Shown in pieces: positions 57,289 through 64,000 of a stretch of 64,000 nt of DNA. Both the position numbers and the translations under genes were made by a program. A model generated the notes under the pieces. The model was not told the origin of the DNA and ran no database searches. It saw only the letters and a program-made list of their open reading frames with translations. This DNA is from Patellaria atrata CBS 101060 (Eukaryota > Ascomycota > Dothideomycetes > Patellariales > Patellariaceae). Each line of letters starts with the position of its first letter. The first letter of the stretch is position 1. The stretch covers positions 113,833 to 177,832 of the forward strand of contig MU006106.1 in assembly GCA_010093705.1 (NCBI GenBank), in the 5' to 3' direction.

Positions 57289-58690
57289 ATGACATATTCT
57301 TACAATAATGTAACCAGGTGTGCTCTACGATCATCGCACCGCCCATGCCAACTTCTTGGTTTCTCGCGATCTTTTACAAGAGCAACCCCAAGTTTCAAAA
57401 CAAATAGAGAAAGGATTGTGTCGCAGGACGTAACTTCCAAGCAGGATGATCAGACGAAGCGCAAAGGCGCTCGTGCTTCAGCTGGTAAAACATCATTGCG
57501 AAGGGTAGCTGTTGAGGCAGAGCGCTCGAGGGTTGGCTTCATTAGAGGAAGAGGGAAGATACGATTTGTGGATCCAGAAGTTGAAACTAGGGTATGAAAG
57601 TCATGTTTGCCCCCTAGTGTGTATGAGTCTAACTGGCATATAGACAGTAACTGCATATTGTGCAGCGGAACAGTATAACATCTCGAAGGTCGCCCACCTC
57701 GTTAAAGAGGAAGGCTATAAACTCGATCCTTATCATACTGGCCTATACCCCCAAGTTGTTCATCTACGAACCCCCTACGAATGTACGCAGATATCTGAAC
57801 ACGGAGATGCCGCAGTACAAGGGCTAGGAGACCTCTTCATATTTCCATCTGGTACCGCCGTTGCCTGGAATGTCCCTAATAGACTGGTCTCAGATTTTGT
57901 GAGCCGGATTTTGCTTCCCGCCGCTGAGGGGGTTAAATTGGACTTTATTGAAGAAGAGGACCTGGAGTATGTAGAGGATCCGTCCACAGATGCTAGCAGT
58001 ATCATCGGTGATACAATCATATTAGGAACCCAATTGGGAGTGACCTTATCAAAATCTAGTGAAAACGGATATGTATCCCAATCAAGACAGGGGAATTCTG
58101 AGAACAATGCTGTCCCACATGATGAGATTGATACTGTCCTCGCAAAGATTGCGTTCTCTTCTGGCCTCGCTCGCTCTACTAAGCTTGCAGTCCTCGAGAG
58201 TCTACTGAATTCCTACTTCAACTCGACGCGGGATATACCACGACTTCTATCCCATGGTTCTCGGTTACCTTATTCACGGGATTTTATTCTTCGCAAAACG
58301 GGAGAACTACTTAGCATCCGCGCTCAGCTGAATCTATATTCTGAGCTTACTGATTCTCTCCCAGATCTCTTTTGGGATAGTCGACATGAACTAGGCCTAG
58401 AAGGCTACTATGATGAAGTTGGTCGTGCGCTTGACATCAATGTTCGCATTAAGAGTTTGAACGACAAAATGGACTATGCCCAAGAGATAGCGACTGTTCT
58501 CCGAGAACGGCTCAGTGAGTCGCATGGCTTACTCCTCGAGTGGCTGATTATTGCTCTTATCTCCGTAGAAGTACTCTTCGAGTTGTTACGGCAATACAAG
58601 GAATGGGAAGAAAGGCATGACGAGTTAAGTACAGATGCCTTGTTCCGTAAATTCTTGAAAAAGGAGTTGCAGAAAGAACAATCGCGTTGA
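57289..58690 (+). CDS. MRX10: DUF155/RMND1-family mitochondrial protein (Mrx10-like)
   Basis: Joined exons 57289-57591 and 57644-58690, 449 aa. The first 45 residues are rich in Arg, Ser and Thr with no acidic residue (MTYSYNNVTRCALRSSHRPC), a mitochondrial presequence. The DUF155 domain at about 105-390 shows TVTAYCAAEQYNISKVAHLV, LGDLFIFPSGTAVAWNV and DSLPDLFWDSRHELG. Near the C-terminus is a hydrophobic helix (LLLEWLIIALISVEVLFELL) flanked by predicted coiled coil, as in RMND1 and yeast Mrx10 (YDR282C), inner-membrane proteins tied to mitochondrial translation. RMD1/RMD8 paralogues are a possible alternative, but they lack a presequence. Confidence 0.85.
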
Positions 58691-59321
58691 CCACAGGAAA
58701 TGAGAGATCCAAGCGATCTATAATTCGTCCAGAGCTCACGAATCACTAAATCCCCTTTCCATCGCACTTTGCGCTGCGGCTCAAATAAAGGATAATCACA
58801 ACTCCCTTGCGCATAAGGTGACAAGCTCTATTGGCCCATGGAAGAAATAAAGTCCAAGGATACCTGGCTGAGAGCTAAACATCACAATCCTCACTTCTCT
58901 ATTGACAAATCTAGCGTACAAGTGAAGGAAAATGAGCATATATATCAGTACAGCCCACCACCATATAGTGTACAGACGGTAAAGAACTAGGTAACGGAGC
59001 AATTATGCACTACGAGGCGTTCTAAGGGATAACGGTTTAGTAGGACCAGCCCCTTTGAGGTTTTAGATATATAGAACTACATATAACAGTCTATGGTATA
59101 TCAAACACTTACTGTACTGAAACTCTATAACTCTCGTATAAAAGAGATATAGAATGTAAACGAATATGTAATCCGTTTGCAAAGTTTACTGTACCTGCTA
59201 AACTTCGGCAAAACCCACAAACACATTTCACGAAATCGTCAAGGCAAACTCCTCGAAAGCTTTGAACATCGCGATCTTTGTCTATCTAAGACATCTGAGT
59301 CTTCGACTACCTACCACAAGG
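58691..59321. other. Intergenic between RMND1-like gene and eIF3k
   Basis: About 630 bp with no supported gene; the RMND1-like 3' flank and eIF3k promoter. Frames running into the eIF3k start are upstream extensions without an ATG in the family position. Confidence 0.5.
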
Positions 59322-60353
59322 ATGGGTGTTCCCTTCGACTATGCGCCCGATCGACCGGAGCATATCGATGTCATACTTAACGGCCTTGACCGATACAACC
59401 CAGAAACCACCGCTGTCTTCCAGGACTATGTCATGCAACAGTGTGAAAATCAGACATATGACTGCTACGCAAACTTAGCGCTTCTGAAATTGTACGTAAT
59501 CTGCTTTCTATCTAAGGGTTCAAAAATTCCCTTCATACTGTCCAATATGATGAATAACTTACCACGAACGTTTCCTATTACCCGAGGGCAACGGAGCATG
59601 AATCTCTCCAGCCCGTTGAAGTATCTTTTTAGCTCTATCTGATATGACATTCTTCACTATTCGCTATTTCATTTTCCGAGAATTGAACCATCTGCTGATT
59701 ATTCTCCCACTATATCAGATACCAGTTTAACCCTCACCTCACCCGGGACGAAACAATAACCAACATCCTCGTCAAATCTCTTACCGTCTTCCCCTCGCCA
59801 GACTTCAGCCTGTGCCTCTCTCTTCTACCCCCGCACATTCTAACACCTCACGCCGCATCCCTCTCTGCTCCTGCGGCCGGCGACGCGTCTCTCCCGGAAG
59901 CCGTACAGAAACTCAACGTCCTCAACAACTTACTTGGCGGTGCAGACTATGCCGGCTTCTGGGCTGAGCTAGACTCAGACGACCTCTACGCAGATCTAGT
60001 AGCAGATGTGAGCGGGTTCGAGGAGTTGATGCGGGTTCGGATTGCGGTGACGGTATCTCAGGCGATGAGGGCGGTGAAGAGAAGTGTGCTAGAAGCGTGG
60101 TTGAACCTGTTTGGAAGCGGGTTCGAACACTTTGTAGGTGAGGTGTGTGGATGGGTAGTAGAAGGGGATACAGTGAAAGTGCCTCTGAATAAAGAGAATG
60201 AGGCTAAGGGGACGGTGGTGAGGGAAAATGTGAAATTTGACCGTAAGTTCTAACTATTTTGTTTGCCCTTTCAAACTCGCGATATGAAGATACTAACGAT
60301 AGCTTGCAGAGTTCTCGAGATTGATCAAACGAGCGTACGAGCAACCTGCATAG
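59322..60353 (+). CDS. EIF3K: Eukaryotic translation initiation factor 3 subunit K (eIF3k)
   Basis: Joined exons 59322-59491, 59719-60242 and 60310-60353, 245 aa, the normal length. It begins [20 protein letters not shown], the family start, which fixes the ATG. The exon 1/2 junction needs the donor inside TTGTACG (exon ends AAATT) and gives [20 protein letters not shown]. The first half is the HEAT-like (HAM) domain; the second is the winged-helix part of the PCI-like fold ([20 protein letters not shown]), ending [13 protein letters not shown]. eIF3k is a non-core eIF3 subunit that pairs with eIF3l; yeast lacks it, so its presence fits a filamentous fungus. The first intron is long (227 bp). 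Confidence 0.95.
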
Positions 60354-60646
60354 TGAAGGTGGGTCGTAGGATATCTCTTTCTAATCATGAATTGACGCAT
60401 CAGACGGGGGAGACGGTGTAGCAATACACTTTTCACGGCGTTATGAGAGGTCAAGTCTGAAATGAGATATGAGGATTGAACCCTATCCAGTTCGTCCAAA
60501 ACATTCAATGACATGACTGTATTCATGATATCCAATTTCAGATGTACCATCTCCCGACGTTTATTCTGCATATGGCACGAACCAGTTCTCTATTAACATG
60601 ACTTCGTAATTCATCGCTTTTCGTCTTGATCCTGTGTATCCTCCTG

Positions 60647-61985
60647 CTACGGACCTCTTTTGACAACCTCTTCCCATTGCACTCCCACCCATTCTTCCAA
60701 GTATCCCACCTCGCCTTCGCTCACATCCTTCGCGCCACAATCCTCAGAGCATACGCCCATAATCACAGTTCCCCAGTCCATTCCCTCGAGCCCTATCTCA
60801 TCAACCTCGAGCTCGACGATCGCACCCGGGGTTAATTGGATCTCGAACACACGCTCGGCACCGCAGGATGTGCATCGATGCATGCCGCTCTGTGCGCCGG
60901 CCGTCACCTTTATCTTCCCGCCAGAATCGTGGCCGTGATACGGAGCGAGCATTCTACCAACGACGTCGGCCTTGGAGTACAGTAACGGCGAGCCTCCGAA
61001 CTCGTACCGTAGAACCTGCTCGGGGTTCTGAGCTAGTCTGTCCGCAAAGCGCTGAAAGCTCTTATCGAGGGTGCTCTCGAAAGCTTCCTTGTCCTCCTTA
61101 CCGCCTGCACTGGATTCCCCGTCGACGTCCATGCGGGTTTGAGAAGGTATTTCGGGGACAGAGGGTGCATCGAGAGTCTCGTAATCCGCATCGATGTGGG
61201 AAAGGGGGTATGAAGGCGGGAACGCGGAGGTGGAGGGCCATGGTTCGTGTGGTCGGGGAGGTGGGCTTGTTGGGGGAGAAGATATGCGCACCTTGGAAGC
61301 GAAGGTTTCGGGAAGGTTAGAAATGCTTTGGGTTTGGGGGTCTTCAGGTCTCTGAGCTGGTTTGGCTGCGAGGGAAGAGGTCGAGAACAGATTCTGTGCG
61401 GATGATGAGGTAGAAAAGGGGTTGGGACGTGTAGGGTTCGATGTGGAAACCGAAAATGGATTTGCAGTTGTGGATGTAGGTGGGTTTGCTCCACGGAAAA
61501 GTTGAGATCCTAGATTCAACGGATGCTTCTGCCCTTGTGGAACTGTGGTCTTTGGTTCTGGATGCTTCTGTTCGATCCGGCAGCTGCTATTATGACCTTT
61601 CGCTATCCTCGTTGCTCTGATCCCCCGTATACTACCTTCTTTCCTTCGACATGCCTTTCTTCGGCAAGTGAAGAGGTATAGCCGTCTTTCGTGCCCTGGA
61701 AAGCGTTCAGGTAAGTCGCCGTTGAGCTGGAGCAACAATGACATGTAGTCATTACACACTTTGCATTTGCCTAGGGCAGCCGATGGGGCAGTTTTACCAT
61801 CAAGCCAGCTCTGAACATAACTAGGTCAGCATGTGTATACAAAGGCGATTTTTCTACGATAGACTTACGGGCTGCCCTCCCAAGTGGCTAAAAGTATCCT
61901 CGGTGGGTTCTTTTGAAGGATACCCCAGCAGCACACCAGTCTCAGTATATTCCTCATCGGTAGAATCGCTGTCATAGGAAATCAT
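60647..61985 (-). CDS. TSR4: 40S biogenesis factor Tsr4 (PDCD2 family)
   Basis: Joined exons 61985-61869 and 61810-60647, 426 aa. Residues 1-40 (MISYDSDSTDEEYTETGVLL, then GYPSKEP and HLGGQPSWLDG) are the typical PDCD2 start. A zinc-binding region follows (CKVCNDYMSLLLQL, LYLFTCRRKAC). The middle (about 130-260) is a Ser/Pro/Thr-rich linker. The PDCD2_C domain at about 275-420 has DKSFQRFADRLAQNPEQVLR, YEFGGSPLLY, the HRCTSCGAERVFEIQLTP pair and GTVIMGVCSEDC. Tsr4 acts as a co-translational chaperone for ribosomal protein uS5 (Rps2) and is needed for 20S pre-rRNA processing. It converges with eIF3k. Confidence 0.94.
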
Positions 61986-63801
61986 TACTGTATCGGCCAG
62001 TAGCGAGCACTTAATGGCGTTCCAGTATCCTTTGCGTGGCGGGGGAAATTGTACATTTGCGATATCAATTATTTTCTACGGTGGACAAGTCGGACCTAAT
62101 GCGCATAATAGGACCACTTGGACTAGTTCTGCCGTAGTCCTGGATCTATCGATTGCTACCCCTATTATTTCTCCCTTTCCAATCCACAATCCTGTTTCAT
62201 CGACTGCCTTGAACATCCCAAGAGATCTGCTTGCGCAACCAAATACGACTAAACAGACACGTACTTTGTACTGTACGAGACAAGAACGCGATATCTCTCA
62301 TATCTCACATCTCTGACAGCGACAGAGTGTATTATCAGAATCGTTACCACAGGAAGTTATAGTGAATAGATATCTCATCCGTTCCTTTTTCTTGTGTATT
62401 GAGTCATGTTTAGTCCCCTAAGGGAGAATGAAAAGCCGACCTACACGCTCTTTAAGGCCATCCATGGCTTATTATACGCTTCTTGATTGAACTGTCTTCT
62501 TCCACTCTACTGTACAGAACGTACCAGATGTAGGGAGAAATCTTTAGTCTTAAAAAATATTCTGTTGATATTGATTCTATGCACTCTGTCTTTGGTCATC
62601 TGCGAGTGGGGAGGGCTCTGCCTGACTAGAGATTGTCGGCAAAGGTTCAACAGTCTCAGCAAAAGTAATACGGTAGCAAAGTTCTATCGCGGGCTACCTA
62701 CTTAGGACCACAAACGGCACCCGGATACTGAAGTCACTCGATCTCACGCTCTTCGCGTCCTGAGTAGGATGATTTAGTCTTCGACTCGCCCAGGTCTTGG
62801 TACGAGGTCTCCGTAATCAGCACCAGGTCTACCAAGAAGTAACAAACATCATGACTTTGTGGAATATAGCTGTGGTTGTCCGAGTAAATATATAAGGTAC
62901 ACTTACACCCATATCCTATATACTGCTGACTTGGCTAACACTTGGTATCGCTTGGCTTTAGTAACTTTGCTTACAATGCCCCTTATACCCATAGAATGAC
63001 ATATGAAACGGGAATAAAAGACTCATTTGTATCTAGGTAACCCCATACATAGCATCTCTTCTCCATAGACAGGAATTCGTAAGGTTGATACTTGGACCTT
63101 GGTATATATTCCTTTTGACTTCTCCTAACTGTGCAATTTGTCATTATAGTTCGGCCAGAAATTTGCTCTCATATGTTTTGGAAAGCCATCTAAGTCAAGT
63201 AACAATTATTTGTCAAGGAATCCCTCCAATGTCTTTATCTTGCTTGTATCTTCTAGACTAGTCCAAAACCACTCCTCGAGAGAGTAATTCTTCTGACTTT
63301 CATGCTGGAAAAATCTCCTAAGGAAGTAATGAAAAGATCAACTATGCGCTGTTTACCTTCCTTGTTCAGGGGAACCGGTTAATAGGGTACAGAATCCCAT
63401 GTGGATGGGGATATTTGAGTCGTTCATCGTTCACTTGCACTAGTGGTGAGAACTCATTGAAGCATTTCGGCCTAATTGTCCTTTTCGACTTCAGACTCAA
63501 TTCCAGCGACCTTTGCTGCACATTCCCATCCTGACATTGTTAGTTTAAGTTCAGATGGATAGCAACGGAGATACACGATAAAAGAAAGAAAGAGAAATCA
63601 AAGCCAAGCAAGTCATTGGAACATACCACGGTTCAGGTTCGATCAGAACCAAATTCCATGATCGAAGTTCTGACCTCACAAGCAACTCCTTTTCCTTAAA
63701 TTTCTTGCTCTCTCACTTTCTGTACTGTACATTGTGTGAACTGAAATCTAGAAATTCCTTCTACCTGCATGTCAGATATCACACCATTCGAAATTGCAAT
63801 C
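61986..63801. other. Intergenic, no supported gene
   Basis: About 1.8 kb upstream of Tsr4 and of the possible gene at 63802. A 100-codon frame at 62014-62316 and a 72-codon frame at 62487-62705 have no family features. I found no tRNA or repeat. Confidence 0.45.
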
Positions 63802-64000
63802 ATGACGAGAAAATCATTCCCTGACGATGGAGAGATCTTACCTTCTTATAATGGGAACCCCTCGCTGACGCTCCGGTTCGTACAGTCCACGATCAACCTT
63901 TACCAAGTGTGCTAACATGTACTGTACAGGCGCCCATCGACCCACTGGAACAGTTCAACATGCAAATTCTTGCAGAAGCCGTGGGGGGTGAACGGTGTCG
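63802..64000 (+). CDS. Possible 5' part of an unknown gene, running off the right edge
   Basis: Exons 63802-63875 and 63930-64000 (continues). The start codon gives MTRKSFPDDGEILPSYNGNP, and a 54-bp intron with donor GTTCGT, a perfect TGCTAAC branch site and a TACAG acceptor leads in phase into a second open stretch (RRPSTHWNSSTCKFLQKPWG). The intron signals are good, but only about 48 residues are visible and no family can be named. Confidence 0.35.

Noticed and set aside
62014-62316. 100-codon ATG frame upstream of Tsr4
   Set aside because: No domain, no signal peptide, and it begins just upstream of the divergent Tsr4 start; likely promoter DNA.
63630-63660. GGTTCGA-like T-loop sequence suggesting a tRNA
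   Set aside because: No matching acceptor, D or anticodon arms could be built around it. Similar checks at 20060, 20880 and 50690 also failed.
1-64000. CRISPR arrays, insertion sequences, rRNA operons, secondary-metabolite or defence clusters
   Set aside because: None seen. The window is eukaryotic nuclear DNA with dispersed housekeeping genes, and no transposase, reverse transcriptase, PKS or NRPS motif was found.

Overview
The window is nuclear DNA from a filamentous ascomycete (Pezizomycotina; I lean to a Leotiomycete but cannot prove it). The evidence is many short GT-AG introns (mostly 45-70 bp, often with a CTAAC or CTAAT branch site), clear fungal orthologues (Skt5/Chs4, Spt7, Bsd2, eIF3e and eIF3k) and fungal secreted proteins. 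Gene models were assembled by hand by joining exons across consensus splice sites and checking phase. Exon joins are given in each entry. Position 4663-4762 is an assembly gap of 100 Ns.

Bases 1-14000 are gene-poor. They hold a 3'-incomplete secreted Ser/Thr-rich repeat protein (minus strand, running off the left edge), one conserved fungal protein of unknown function (6162-7621, minus) and long non-coding stretches with short tandem repeats and a dense cluster of TAAGGTA heptamers (10.6-11.2 kb).

Bases 14000-62000 are gene-dense and mostly housekeeping. In order: eIF3e (-), mitochondrial ribosomal protein mL49 (+), a UQCC2/Cbp6-like complex III assembly factor (-), Bsd2 (+), chitin synthase activator Skt5 with a split CaaX box (+), meiotic Hop2 with micro-exons (+), a GPI-anchored-type secreted protein (+), an unknown conserved protein (-), a GH18 chitinase (+), CCT7 (+), SAGA subunit Spt7 (-), a VanZ-like membrane protein (+), ribosomal protein eS26 (-), a 4xCBS-PB1 tail-anchored protein (+), karyopherin Kap121/Pse1 (+), quinolinate phosphoribosyltransferase (-), a possible new 75-aa gene (+), Vps41 (-), an RMND1/Mrx10-like mitochondrial protein (+), eIF3k (+) and Tsr4 (-). 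A possible partial gene starts near the right edge.

There is no sign of a biosynthetic cluster, an intact transposon, CRISPR, rRNA or tRNA. Functional links are loose. Several genes serve translation and its machinery (eIF3e, eIF3k, eS26, Tsr4 for 40S maturation, mL49), mitochondrial biogenesis (mL49, UQCC2-like, RMND1-like) and cell wall or chitin (Skt5, GH18, two secreted proteins). Several pairs are divergent over short shared promoters (eIF3e/mL49, UQCC2-like/Bsd2, eS26/CBS-PB1, Vps41/RMND1-like). The most useful new observations are hidden multi-exon genes that single-ORF calling misses (Hop2 micro-exons, the UQCC2-like gene, the 51.2-51.6 kb small gene), the intron that splits the Skt5 CaaX box, and the TAAGGTA cluster.
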